From NCBI GenBank assembly GCA_024699205.1, contig JAILQA010000242.1, forward strand, positions 1 through 13,968: DNA of 13,968 bases. The letters are read 5' to 3'. The position numbers were made by a program, and so were the translations under genes. Below, piece by piece: positions 1 to 6,652 of this stretch. Source of the stretch: Treponema sp. (GTDB taxonomy: Bacteria > Spirochaetota > Spirochaetia > Treponematales > Treponemataceae). The notes under the pieces were generated by a model. That model had not been told where the DNA came from, did no database searches, and worked only from the letters and a program-made list of their open reading frames with translations. The stretch's first letter is position 1; every line of letters begins with the position of its first letter.

Positions 1-854
1 TGATTGTAAACTACATCAAGAATAACTTCTATTCCGGCTTTGTGGAGTTCCTTTACCATCTGCTTGAACTCGTTTACTGAGGCTCCAGGTCTTTTATCTG
101 CCGAATAAGTTGTTTTTGGTGCAAAAAAACCGATTGTACTGTAGCCCCAATAATTTATGAGAGCATTTCCTGTACGCGGATTAGAGTTGGGATTTTCATT
201 TTCATCAAACTCAAAAACCGGCAGTAATTCTACAGAGGTAATGCCCAGCTTTTTAAGGTGCTCAACTTTTTCAGGGAAAGCCTTGTAAGTTCCTGCAATT
301 TCTTTTTTTACGCCGGAAGTAGGGGAGGCAGTGAAGCCTTTTAAATGGGTTTCGTAAATAATAGTTTCTTCAAGCGGGTAATTAAGTGGCTTGTCACCTT
401 CCCAATCAAAATAATCATCAACTACAACGCATTTTGGAAAATCTGATAAATCTTTAAGTTCTCCGCCGTTATTGGAAGAAAATCCGTTTTTATGCTGCTT
501 GTTGTAGGAACGGAAAACCGAACCTTGCGTAAAAGCTTTTGCATAAGGGTCAAAAAGATATTTATGAAAATTAAAACGCAAGCCTTTTGGCGGATTATAG
601 GGGCCGTCAACTTTATAAAGGTATAAGCATCCTGCTTTAAGCTCTGGAACAAAAATATGCCAGATATCGCCGGTTTTATTTTCTTCAGGATTTAATTCAT
701 AAGATTTATAGTAAGTTTTTGAGTTTTCTTTTTCAAAAAGGTAAAGAACGACTTTTGTAGCATCTTTACTGTATATGGAAAAATTAACGCCGTCCTTGCA
801 GAGACTAGCTCCTAAAGGCAAGGGGAAACCGTTTTTAATGATATTATCAGTCAT
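1..854 (-). CDS. glgX: Glycogen debranching enzyme, GlgX/isoamylase type (partial, N-terminal part)
   Basis: GH13-family enzyme that hydrolyses alpha-1,6 branches of glycogen or limit dextrins in the cytoplasm. The reading frame stays open to the left edge, so only 284 codons are present. Residues about 8-110 look like the CBM48 (early-set) domain of the GlgX/isoamylase group, with PLGAS, GVNFSIYS and KVDGPYNPPKG. The start of the TIM barrel follows: IIYETHLKGFT (165-175), LGITSVELLPV (203-213), NYWGYSTIGFFAP (234-246) and the conserved region I strand ILDVVYN (278-284), whose next residue begins with CA, fitting His. The catalytic Asp and Glu lie beyond the edge. The family is usually 650-720 residues, so more than half is missing. 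The ATG at 854 has no Shine-Dalgarno, but a promoter sits directly in front of it. It is divergent from the vWA gene. The debranching family is clear; GlgX versus archaeal-type TreX specificity is less so. Confidence 0.87.
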   Translation of the reverse strand, partial: MTDNIIKNGFPLPLGASLCKDGVNFSIYSKDATKVVLYLFEKENSKTYYKSYELNPEENKTGDIWHIFVPELKAGCLYLYKVDGPYNPPKGLRFNFHKYLFDPYAKAFTQGSVFRSYNKQHKNGFSSNNGGELKDLSDFPKCVVVDDYFDWEGDKPLNYPLEETIIYETHLKGFTASPTSGVKKEIAGTYKAFPEKVEHLKKLGITSVELLPVFEFDENENPNSNPRTGNALINYWGYSTIGFFAPKTTYSADKRPGASVNEFKQMVKELHKAGIEVILDVVYN

Positions 855-864
855 TATAAAACCG

Positions 865-893
865 ATTTTACTGTAAAAAAGAAAGCGTTGCAA
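865..893 (-). promoter_or_regulatory. Promoter of glgX, probably leaderless
   Basis: On the minus strand TTGCAA (893-888) is followed by a 17-nt spacer and TAAAAT (870-865), a good sigma-70 arrangement. Transcription would start near 858, only about 4 nt before the ATG at 854, and no Shine-Dalgarno lies in between. Start-site position is inferred from spacing. Confidence 0.5.
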
Positions 894-921
894 TTGAAAA
901 TAGAAGAAGTCGAGGCTCTTT

Positions 922-956
922 GATTCAGAGCAGAGTTTTTATATTGCTGCTGAATC
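922..956. repeat. Imperfect inverted repeat in the glgX/vWA divergent intergenic region
   Basis: GATTCAG-AGCA (922-932) pairs with TGCT-G-CTGAATC (945-956): 11 base pairs with one bulged G and a 12-nt loop. Neither strand has a T-run after the stem, so it is not a terminator. It lies just upstream of the likely -10 of the vWA gene and behind the glgX promoter, a position suited to an operator. Function unknown. Confidence 0.45.
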
Positions 957-979
957 GTCTAAAAAAGAAATACGAACTT

Positions 980-985
980 TATAAT
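980..985 (+). promoter_or_regulatory. Possible -10 element for the vWA gene
   Basis: A perfect TATAAT lies 37 nt before the ATG at 1023. No recognisable -35 hexamer is seen 16-18 nt upstream, where the arm of the inverted repeat ends. It would give a leader of about 30 nt. Confidence 0.35.
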
Positions 986-1022
986 TCTAATCCCTCCACC
1001 TTTTATTGACGATAATTTGGGT

Positions 1023-2294
1023 ATGAAAAAGCATACAGAACTCTTTGTTTTAGTTTTATTTTTTGGATTAAAGGGATTTCTTTGGGCTCAGAACTCGGAT
1101 GGGCAGAAAATTATTTACACGGAAAAGCAAAATGCAATGCGAATCACGGCAAAGGATATTCGCCTTATTCCTGAAAAGGATGGGGAGTTTTCCGGGGCAG
1201 GTTATCATCTTTATGTAAAAAAACTGCCGGGCGTAGAATCCATTCTTTTGACAGAAACTACAAAAGACCCTCTTGGAAAGGCTGACAGTTACGCCTATCG
1301 TGCAGAAGAATATAATCCTATTAATGGGGACGAAATCCGTTATCTTGATGGCAAACCTTTGGTTTCTAATTATGCAAAATATAGTCTTGTTGATTCAACG
1401 GTGGAAAAAACAGATTTCTTTGGTGATGCTTTTCATATTTATATTCCGGCTGAATTGGTTTACGGGTATCCCTGGTCACGAAATGGTACTGTTGAAATTG
1501 GCAAAGGAACTTTTATAAATATCCGAAGCTTTGAAAAGCCTTATGCAGATTATTCCGGGGATTATATGGATAGTCCTTTTATGTTTAATCTGGAAACAAG
1601 AAGAAAGCCTCATCCGAAGCCTGTAAAAAAGGATCCGCCTGACCCTCCTGTAGAAGAGCCAGAGCCGGAGCCAGAACCTGAGCCAATTGTCCTCACTGAT
1701 GATTATAATCCTATTGCAAGTGAAACATTTAAAGAGCTGTCTGATGAAATCATTTATTCAAAAGGTCCTGAAACTATTGTTGATGATATAAAAAAGATTC
1801 TTGATTCGGTAAAAGACAAACAGAAGCTGGATGTTGTTTTTGCAATTGATGCAACAGGCAGTATGAAAAACGATTTGGAAACTCTCAAAAAGGATTTGCT
1901 TCCAGCCCTGCTTGAATCCTTTGCTGATTGCCCTGAAACAAGATTTGGCTTGCTTTTTTACAGAGATTATGGGGATAATTTTTCGTACAAAGGGCTGCCA
2001 GTCAGAATGTTTAATTTTACAACCGACCTTAAGAGTTTTTCAAAAAATCTTAGTTCTATAAGGATTTACGGAAAGGAAGGCGGCGATATTCCGGAAGCGG
2101 TTTATGAAGCTATGTATGCTTCTGTAGAATTTTATTCGTGGAGAGCGGACGTTCAAAAACTTGTTATTTTGATTGGTGATGCCCAACCTCATCCGACTCC
2201 ACGCGGAACAAAAAAATATTCGAAAGAATTTGTAACCTTCTTAGCAAAGGAAAAGGATGTTGCGGTTCAGTCTATTCTTCTTCCGAATGACTAG
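1023..2294 (+). CDS. Exported von Willebrand factor A (vWA) domain protein
   Basis: A 423-residue protein, from the ATG at 1023. An upstream in-frame TTG at 1017 is possible, but only the ATG gives the usual MKK signal-peptide start. Residues 1-22 form a signal peptide ending LWAQ, with no lipobox Cys, so a periplasmic or surface location is expected. Residues 23-195 are unrecognised and rich in Tyr and Phe. A Pro/Glu linker (about 197-222, with alternating PE) leads to the vWA domain (about 267-420). The metal-binding MIDAS motif DATGS (276-280) is intact, as is the later GDAQPHP (385-391). vWA domains with an intact MIDAS bind Mg2+ and usually mediate protein-protein contacts; the partner cannot be told here. 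The protein ends soon after the last predicted strand (VAVQSILLP), and its last 23 bp overlap the convergent lipoprotein gene. Shine-Dalgarno is weak. vWA is clear, physiological role unknown. Confidence 0.85.
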   Translation: MKKHTELFVLVLFFGLKGFLWAQNSDGQKIIYTEKQNAMRITAKDIRLIPEKDGEFSGAGYHLYVKKLPGVESILLTETTKDPLGKADSYAYRAEEYNPINGDEIRYLDGKPLVSNYAKYSLVDSTVEKTDFFGDAFHIYIPAELVYGYPWSRNGTVEIGKGTFINIRSFEKPYADYSGDYMDSPFMFNLETRRKPHPKPVKKDPPDPPVEEPEPEPEPEPIVLTDDYNPIASETFKELSDEIIYSKGPETIVDDIKKILDSVKDKQKLDVVFAIDATGSMKNDLETLKKDLLPALLESFADCPETRFGLLFYRDYGDNFSYKGLPVRMFNFTTDLKSFSKNLSSIRIYGKEGGDIPEAVYEAMYASVEFYSWRADVQKLVILIGDAQPHPTPRGTKKYSKEFVTFLAKEKDVAVQSILLPND

Positions 2295-2700
2295 CCTCAT
2301 TCTTAGATTTTTTATTCTCAGGAATTTTTGACATTCCGATTTCTGCCAGTTTTTTGTATGAAGCTGGCAAATCACCTGCAGAAGCATAGGAATAAAGTTC
2401 AAGAATTTCCTCAAAAGCTTCTTGAGCTTTATCGTAATCCTTTGTTTTAAGGTAAAGATGACCTAATTCATATTTTACTTCGATGTAAGATTCTGTATCA
2501 TCACCGTAATTCTGGATAACATTTTTATAGTATGCTTCTGCTGTTTTATAATCACCAGAACTGAATGCATCCTGACCTCTCTGAATCAGCTGAGCCTTTG
2601 TTAATCCTTCTGGAATCTCTTTTGTTGTTTTGCAGCCTGTAAAAACTGCCGAAATCATTGCTATTATTGCTATTGAAAGTATTATCGTAATTTTTTTCAT
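2272..2700 (-). CDS. Small TPR-containing lipoprotein
   Basis: A 142-residue protein with a lipoprotein signal peptide: MKK start, hydrophobic stretch, and lipobox FTGC with the acylated Cys at residue 23. After a short linker there are two or three TPR-like helix pairs at about residues 38-110 (AFSSGDYKTAEAYYKNVI and KTKDYDKAQEAFEEILELY). The arrangement resembles BamD/YbgF-type periplasmic scaffolds but is much shorter than BamD. The C-terminus is charged (Lys/Asn/Glu). AGGTG lies 4 nt before the ATG, a short spacing. It reads towards the vWA gene and the two coding ends overlap by 23 bp. Probably membrane-anchored and facing the periplasm; a specific partner cannot be named. Confidence 0.85.
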   Translation of the reverse strand: MKKITIILSIAIIAMISAVFTGCKTTKEIPEGLTKAQLIQRGQDAFSSGDYKTAEAYYKNVIQNYGDDTESYIEVKYELGHLYLKTKDYDKAQEAFEEILELYSYASAGDLPASYKKLAEIGMSKIPENKKSKNEASHSEEE

Positions 2701-2831
2701 AACGCACCTATTTTATAATAAAAGGGCTTGAATGGGCAACAGGTTACAGAAAAGATCAGAGATAGCTGGTGTTGTGGGGAAGGACTGTAGCCAGACACAA
2801 TCAAAATTATCATTATAATAGAAAAAAAACT

Positions 2832-2860
2832 TTGACCTGAACTAATTATTATGGTAAAAT
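2832..2860 (+). promoter_or_regulatory. Extended -10 promoter of rny
   Basis: TTGACC (2832-2837), a 17-nt spacer and TAAAAT (2855-2860), with TGG directly before the -10 giving an extended -10 element. Transcription should start near 2867, followed by the AGGAG Shine-Dalgarno at 2889-2893. This is the best sigma-70 promoter in the window, consistent with a constitutive housekeeping gene. Confidence 0.75.
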
Positions 2861-2901
2861 ATTAATTGAACTATTCTAATTTTAAAATAGGAGTGAATTA
2901 T

Positions 2902-4434
2902 ATGCCTCAATGGGTATGGTTTGTAATTCTCCCTGTTGTTGGAATTGTTCTTGGATGGATTATTCGATGGCTTTATGCCAGATTTCAATTATCTGCTTCA
3001 GAGCAAAAGGCAGAACGTGTAAAACAGGACGCAATACGTGAAGCTGAAGCACAGAAAAAAGAAATTCTGTTAAATGCAAAAGATGAGCTCATTCGTGAAC
3101 GAAATCAGCAGGAAAGGGAGAACCGAGAGCGAAGAACGGAAGTTCAACGTTATGAAGCTAGAGTAAGTAAAAAAGAAGAATTGTTGGATCAGCGTGCAGC
3201 TGAATTTGAAAAGAATGAAAAGCAACTTGCAGAAAAACAGGCTGCTGTGGCCAAAAAGGAAGAAGCTCTTTCTAAACAGGAAGAACTTTACAGACAGGAA
3301 TTAGAAAGAATTTCTGGTCTTTCCGCTCAGGAAGCAAAAGATTTAATTATCAAGAATCTTGAGAATGAAGCCAGACATGATGCACAAAGTTTAATTAATA
3401 AAATTGAACAGGAAGCTCAGTTAACTGCCGAAAAAAAGGCCAAAGATATTCTTATTACCACTATTCAAAGAATTGCTCCAGAAACTACAAGTGACATTAC
3501 AGTAACCACTGTTTCATTACCAAGTGATGAAATGAAGGGACGAATTATCGGTCGTGAAGGTCGAAATATCCGTACTTTGGAAACATTAACTGGCGTTGAT
3601 ATTATTATTGATGATACACCGGAAGCTGTTGTTATTTCTTGTTTTGATCCAGTACGCAAGGAAATTGCAAAAGAATCTCTGGAACGTCTTATTTCAGATG
3701 GTCGTATTCATCCGGCTCGTATTGAAGAAATTGTTCAGAAAGTTACCCATGAAATTCAGAACAAGATTTACGAAGAAGGTGAAAGAGTATTATTCGACCT
3801 TGGTATTCACAACATGAATACTGATGGAATTCGTGCTCTTGGAAGATTGTATTTTAGAACAAGTTATGGTCAGAATGTTTTGACACATTCAAAGGAAGTT
3901 GCAATGGTAGCTTCTATGATTGCCGCCGAAATGGGTGTTGACCGTGAACTTGCTAAGCGTGCTGCTCTTCTTCATGATATTGGAAAGGGTGCAGAATCTG
4001 ACAGTGATCAGAACCACGCAGAAGTTGGTGCAGAAATGGCCCGCAAGATGGGTGAAGATGCAAGAGTTGTTAATGCAATTGCTGCTCACCATAATGATGT
4101 TCCAACAGAAACTATTGAAGGAATCATTGTTCAGATAGCAGATGCAATTTCTGCCGCTAGACCAGGTGCAAGACGCGAAACCGTAGATAATTATGTAAAA
4201 CGTCTTGAAAACCTCGAAGCGATTGCGGAAGCATTCCCTGGAGTTGAGAAAGCTTATGCTATTCAGGCAGGACGTGAGCTTCGTATTCTTGTTAATAACG
4301 AAAAGATTCCAGATAGCGATGTAAAAGATTTGGCTCGTAACATTGCTAAGCAGATTGAAACAGATTTGCGTTATCCTGGAAGAATACGACTTACAATGAT
4401 TAGGGAAACTAGAATTGTTGAATATGCAAGATAA
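2902..4434 (+). CDS. rny: Ribonuclease Y (endoribonuclease, membrane-anchored)
   Basis: RNase Y starts mRNA decay by endonucleolytic cleavage and is tethered to the inner face of the cytoplasmic membrane. At 510 residues it is close to the 520 of B. subtilis. Domains in order: one transmembrane segment (about 3-26), a long charged coiled coil (about 32-185), a KH RNA-binding domain around the GREG loop (217-220) with the conserved GRIIGREGRNIRTLE stretch, and an HD domain with His329, His-Asp at 358-359, His396-His397 and Asp414 as likely metal ligands. The C-terminal region ends RETRIVEYAR, typical of the family. The ATG at 2902 is chosen because AGGAG lies 8 nt upstream; the in-frame TTG at 2866 would sit at the transcription start. 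It has its own promoter and terminator, so it is probably monocistronic. Confidence 0.96.
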   Translation: MPQWVWFVILPVVGIVLGWIIRWLYARFQLSASEQKAERVKQDAIREAEAQKKEILLNAKDELIRERNQQERENRERRTEVQRYEARVSKKEELLDQRAAEFEKNEKQLAEKQAAVAKKEEALSKQEELYRQELERISGLSAQEAKDLIIKNLENEARHDAQSLINKIEQEAQLTAEKKAKDILITTIQRIAPETTSDITVTTVSLPSDEMKGRIIGREGRNIRTLETLTGVDIIIDDTPEAVVISCFDPVRKEIAKESLERLISDGRIHPARIEEIVQKVTHEIQNKIYEEGERVLFDLGIHNMNTDGIRALGRLYFRTSYGQNVLTHSKEVAMVASMIAAEMGVDRELAKRAALLHDIGKGAESDSDQNHAEVGAEMARKMGEDARVVNAIAAHHNDVPTETIEGIIVQIADAISAARPGARRETVDNYVKRLENLEAIAEAFPGVEKAYAIQAGRELRILVNNEKIPDSDVKDLARNIAKQIETDLRYPGRIRLTMIRETRIVEYAR

Positions 4435-4479
4435 CTTGTTTATTACTTGTTTGTTCGACGAGTTTAGAAATTAGGAGGT

Positions 4480-4512
4480 AGGCACTTCATTTTTTTGAAG
4501 TGCCTTTTTTTT
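4480..4512 (+). terminator. Rho-independent terminator of rny
   Basis: GGCACTTCA (4481-4489) pairs perfectly with TGAAGTGCC (4496-4504) over 9 bp around a six-T loop. Eight T follow at 4505-4512. It lies 46 nt after the rny stop. The opposite strand has no T-run after the stem, so it serves the plus strand only. Confidence 0.9.
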
Positions 4513-4539
4513 AGGGCTCGTGAGCCCGTGAAAGAAGGG

Positions 4540-4560
4540 ATTAGGAATCAGGTATTAGAA
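4540..4560. repeat. Degenerate heptamer repeat, 3 units
   Basis: Three consecutive 7-nt units, ATTAGGA, ATCAGGT and ATTAGAA. The TTA of the last unit (4555-4557) is the TAA stop codon of the outer-membrane protein gene on the minus strand. Related to the units at 6549, 9472, 9549 and 10839. Confidence 0.5.
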
Positions 4561-5145
4561 GCGAAGTCCAACGTAGGCAGCAAGAATATGATCAAACTCA
4601 TAGTTGCCACGCGGCATAAATCTGTAATAGCCACCGACTATAGGATAGATTTTGGCTTCTTCGCCATAAAAGAAATCGTATTCGGCTGCAATTCTGAATC
4701 CATTTCCCCAGGCTGTGTTTTCACTTGTGTTTGAAACTTCTTCTGTTTTATAAAAGTTTGCTTTTGAACCTAAAACATAGGCAACTGAAAAATTTAATCC
4801 TGCCAGATTAGGGAAAACTTTAATTCCCGTATAAAAAGAATAATCCAGACTGTTATAGTGATTTGATTGTTCCCAGATAAACTCGCAGAAAGTATCGGTT
4901 CCAGCGAATAATTTTAATGGTTCTGTAATATTAAAAACGACATCAGCATTAGCGCCAAAGATAATTCTTTTAAAGGAAGGACTTACAAGTATTTCTGATT
5001 TTGTTGCTTCTGGTTTTGAATTATGAACCGGAATCCCAGTCGAAATAGCAACTTCCCAATTTAATAATTTTTGTGAATCATTCTGTGCAAATAACAAAAA
5101 CTGAGACAAAATAAAAATTGCTGTAAAACTTAGTAATTTTTTCAT
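4555..5145 (-). CDS. Probable outer-membrane beta-barrel protein
   Basis: A 196-residue protein with a signal peptide (MKKLLSFTAIFILSQFLLFAQ, probable cleavage near the AQ at residues 20-21; no lipobox). The mature part alternates polar and hydrophobic or aromatic residues in short strands (for example LDYSFYTGIKVFPN, FRIAAEYDFFYG and IYPIVGGYYRFMP) and ends in AAYVGLRF. A C-terminal Phe on an amphipathic last strand is the usual signal for BAM-mediated outer-membrane insertion. At about 175 mature residues it suits an 8-stranded barrel. No named family was recognised. GGAGA lies 6 nt before the ATG. It is the third gene of a unit, 18 nt after the ASCH gene. No T-tailed terminator was found downstream on this strand. 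Confidence 0.7.
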   Translation of the reverse strand: MKKLLSFTAIFILSQFLLFAQNDSQKLLNWEVAISTGIPVHNSKPEATKSEILVSPSFKRIIFGANADVVFNITEPLKLFAGTDTFCEFIWEQSNHYNSLDYSFYTGIKVFPNLAGLNFSVAYVLGSKANFYKTEEVSNTSENTAWGNGFRIAAEYDFFYGEEAKIYPIVGGYYRFMPRGNYEFDHILAAYVGLRF

Positions 5146-5163
5146 GTAATTTCTCCAACTTTA

Positions 5164-5616
5164 TTATTTGTAAACTACTCTGAAAGTCTGAAAAACAAGT
5201 TTTATATCTGGCGTAAAGGAAAAACCAAGAACTGCTCCTTCTTCTTCAAGATATTCCTGCTCTTTATTACGCCAGTCAGTCATATTTTCGTCTTCACCTT
5301 CTTGTTTTGCCATTTCCCAGGTAATTTCATTAAAAGGAATAACTTCAACAGATTGAAGCTCAATTACACAACGAGGATTATTGGCCCTGTCTACAACAAT
5401 ATAAAGTTCACCCGAAACAGGAAGTGGCTCTCCGTCGATGGCAAAGGTTGCATAACTGGAGAAAAAAGCTGTTTTTTTACCACTTACTACAAGTGAAACA
5501 AGTTCGTCTCCAACAAAACCTTTAGCTTCAAAGTTCAAATCGCCGGCACAGCGTTCTTCCGAATCGCGTCCAGTTTCCTTTAAAAATCTTTCCCAATATT
5601 CATCTAATTCTGTCAT
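5164..5616 (-). CDS. ASCH-domain protein
   Basis: A 150-residue soluble protein without signal peptide or membrane segment. The N-terminus (YWERFLKETG, residues 8-16) and the SGKKTAFFSSY block (46-55, the G-K-K-T motif) followed by GELYIVVDRANNPRCVIELQSVEV match the longer ASCH-domain proteins. ASCH domains have a PUA-like beta-barrel fold and are thought to bind RNA or modified nucleosides; characterised members include an N4-acetylcytidine amidohydrolase (YqfB) and a reported ribonuclease. Which activity applies here cannot be read from sequence. It starts 3 nt after the stop of the 272-aa gene and has no clear Shine-Dalgarno, suggesting translational coupling. Confidence 0.75.
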   Translation of the reverse strand: MTELDEYWERFLKETGRDSEERCAGDLNFEAKGFVGDELVSLVVSGKKTAFFSSYATFAIDGEPLPVSGELYIVVDRANNPRCVIELQSVEVIPFNEITWEMAKQEGEDENMTDWRNKEQEYLEEEGAVLGFSFTPDIKLVFQTFRVVYK

Positions 5617-5619
5617 ATT

Positions 5620-6438
5620 CTATATTTTCGGCTCAAATGGATTATTCTTAAGTTTTGTAAATACGCCCCTGTCTGCACCAAAAGGAACTATCGAAGGAGT
5701 ATTGTAGTCTGGACTGATTGTAAGCTCGCAATCAAGGCAATGAAGAACAAATGCATCGTAATCTTTCTGTTCAATTTTTGGATAAAGATAAGGTCCTTTT
5801 CGTGTCCAATATTTTGTTAGGACAGTATCATACAAAAACCAGTTTTTTTCTTCGCGTAATGGAAGTTCAGCAATCAGATTGTAAAGGGCACGGGTAATTC
5901 CACATTCCATTGCAAAAGAAAGCTTTACGCTTTTATTTATAAATTGTTCTGCAAAAAGCTTTTTCTCTGAAGAAAGCTGATTTATACATTCTGTCTTAAC
6001 AGCAAGAATAAAGATGGAATCTGTCCAGGGAAGAGGAGGTGCAAAAATAATTGAATCAACCTGCGAAAAATCCGGACTTTCTTTTAACCAGGGTTTATAA
6101 AAGCTTGTGCTTTCAGCTGAAAAGAATGTTCCTGCCAGCAGAGCGTCCTTCTGATCATAAAAATACATTACTTTTCGGTCAGACTTAAAAAGTTCAGATA
6201 CAGCTTTTTCCGCACGAGATTTATTCTGACAGATAAAGCTTCCTGTTTGTCCACGGTTGATTATATTTTTTATAAAAGTAAAAGCAGATTTTCCATCCCA
6301 ACCAAGAATCGCCCGCCCGTTTTCCTGATACAAATCCGTTAGACGGATTCCTTTTTTAGTATACAAAAAACAGTTACGTGCTCTGGTAACACACCCGAAT
6401 CGATTATATATTTCCTGATAATATTGATTTTTATTCAT
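5620..6438 (-). CDS. Conserved-looking protein of unknown function (272 aa)
   Basis: Not assigned to a named family. The ATG at 6438 gives 272 residues. The frame can be extended to an ATG at 6540, but that would run through the terminator of the transporter operon and the promoter at 6446-6454, so the shorter start is preferred. No signal peptide or transmembrane helix is seen, so it is probably cytoplasmic. Residues about 15-47 (CVTRARNCFLYTKKG, then LTDLYQENGRAILGW) resemble the N-terminal block of class III (glutamate-1-semialdehyde/ornithine type) aminotransferases, where a short phrase of this kind precedes the PLP-binding core. No PLP-lysine motif follows, and the protein is about 130-150 residues shorter than such enzymes. 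It may be a degenerate or reduced member of that fold. First gene of a three-gene unit with the ASCH and barrel proteins. Confidence 0.7.
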   Translation of the reverse strand: MNKNQYYQEIYNRFGCVTRARNCFLYTKKGIRLTDLYQENGRAILGWDGKSAFTFIKNIINRGQTGSFICQNKSRAEKAVSELFKSDRKVMYFYDQKDALLAGTFFSAESTSFYKPWLKESPDFSQVDSIIFAPPLPWTDSIFILAVKTECINQLSSEKKLFAEQFINKSVKLSFAMECGITRALYNLIAELPLREEKNWFLYDTVLTKYWTRKGPYLYPKIEQKDYDAFVLHCLDCELTISPDYNTPSIVPFGADRGVFTKLKNNPFEPKI

Positions 6439-6445
6439 TAGTTTT

Positions 6446-6454
6446 ATTATACCA
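6446..6454 (-). promoter_or_regulatory. Extended -10 promoter of the 272-aa gene, probably leaderless
   Basis: On the minus strand TGG (6454-6452) directly precedes TATAAT (6451-6446), a perfect extended -10. The -35 region is only T-rich. Transcription should begin at about 6438-6440, at or within 2 nt of the ATG at 6438. No Shine-Dalgarno is present. Confidence 0.6.
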
Positions 6455-6461
6455 AATCCAT

Positions 6462-6505
6462 TTAAAATAAAAAAGCCGATGTTGTTTGGTAGGAATACAT
6501 CGGCT
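6462..6505 (-). terminator. Rho-independent terminator of the sugar transporter operon
   Basis: On the minus strand AGCCGATGT (6505-6497) and ACATCGGCT (6482-6474) form a perfect 9-bp stem with a 14-nt loop, followed by TTTTTATTTT. It lies about 150 nt after the gguB stop and just ahead of the promoter of the 272-aa gene, separating the two units. Confidence 0.85.
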
Positions 6506-6539
6506 AAAAAGTCCTGCTTTGTTTTTTTTGTGGAAGACA

Positions 6540-6566
6540 ACTTCTGGGATCCAGCATTCCAGAAGT
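6540..6566. repeat. Hairpin with heptamer units in the gguB 3' region
   Basis: ACTTCTGG (6540-6547) pairs with CCAGAAGT (6559-6566), 8 bp with an 11-nt loop. No T-run follows on either strand. Within it, ATCCAGC (6549-6555) and ATTCCAG (6556-6562) form two tandem heptamers like those at 9549. It sits about 90 nt beyond the gguB stop and before the terminator, so it would be part of the 3' untranslated RNA. The rest of 6506-6652 holds nothing recognisable. Confidence 0.4.
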
Positions 6567-6652
6567 CATTTTCCTAGTTCTGGAGGCAACAGTTCTATGA
6601 AAAAACCGTCATTAGTTAAAGGAACTTTTTCTCTTTTTATTTTTAAATATAT

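Noticed and set aside
2761..2820. Possible hairpin or small RNA between the lipoprotein gene and rny
   Set aside because: Only 4-5 bp pairings (CTGG/CCAG, TTGTG/CACAA) were found, with no terminator, so nothing supports an RNA gene.
2866..2901. TTG start for RNase Y at 2866
   Set aside because: It lies at the predicted transcription start, whereas the ATG at 2902 has AGGAG at the right distance and starts directly with the membrane segment.
4514..4527. Palindrome GGGCTC-GT-GAGCCC just after the rny terminator
   Set aside because: Short stem with too small a loop unless pairs open, and no T-run on the minus strand to serve the barrel-protein gene. Recorded but not called a terminator.
5620..6540. 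Longer start (ATG at 6540) for the 272-aa gene
   Set aside because: It would place the transporter terminator and an extended -10 promoter inside the coding region, and the extra 34 residues look like translated non-coding DNA.
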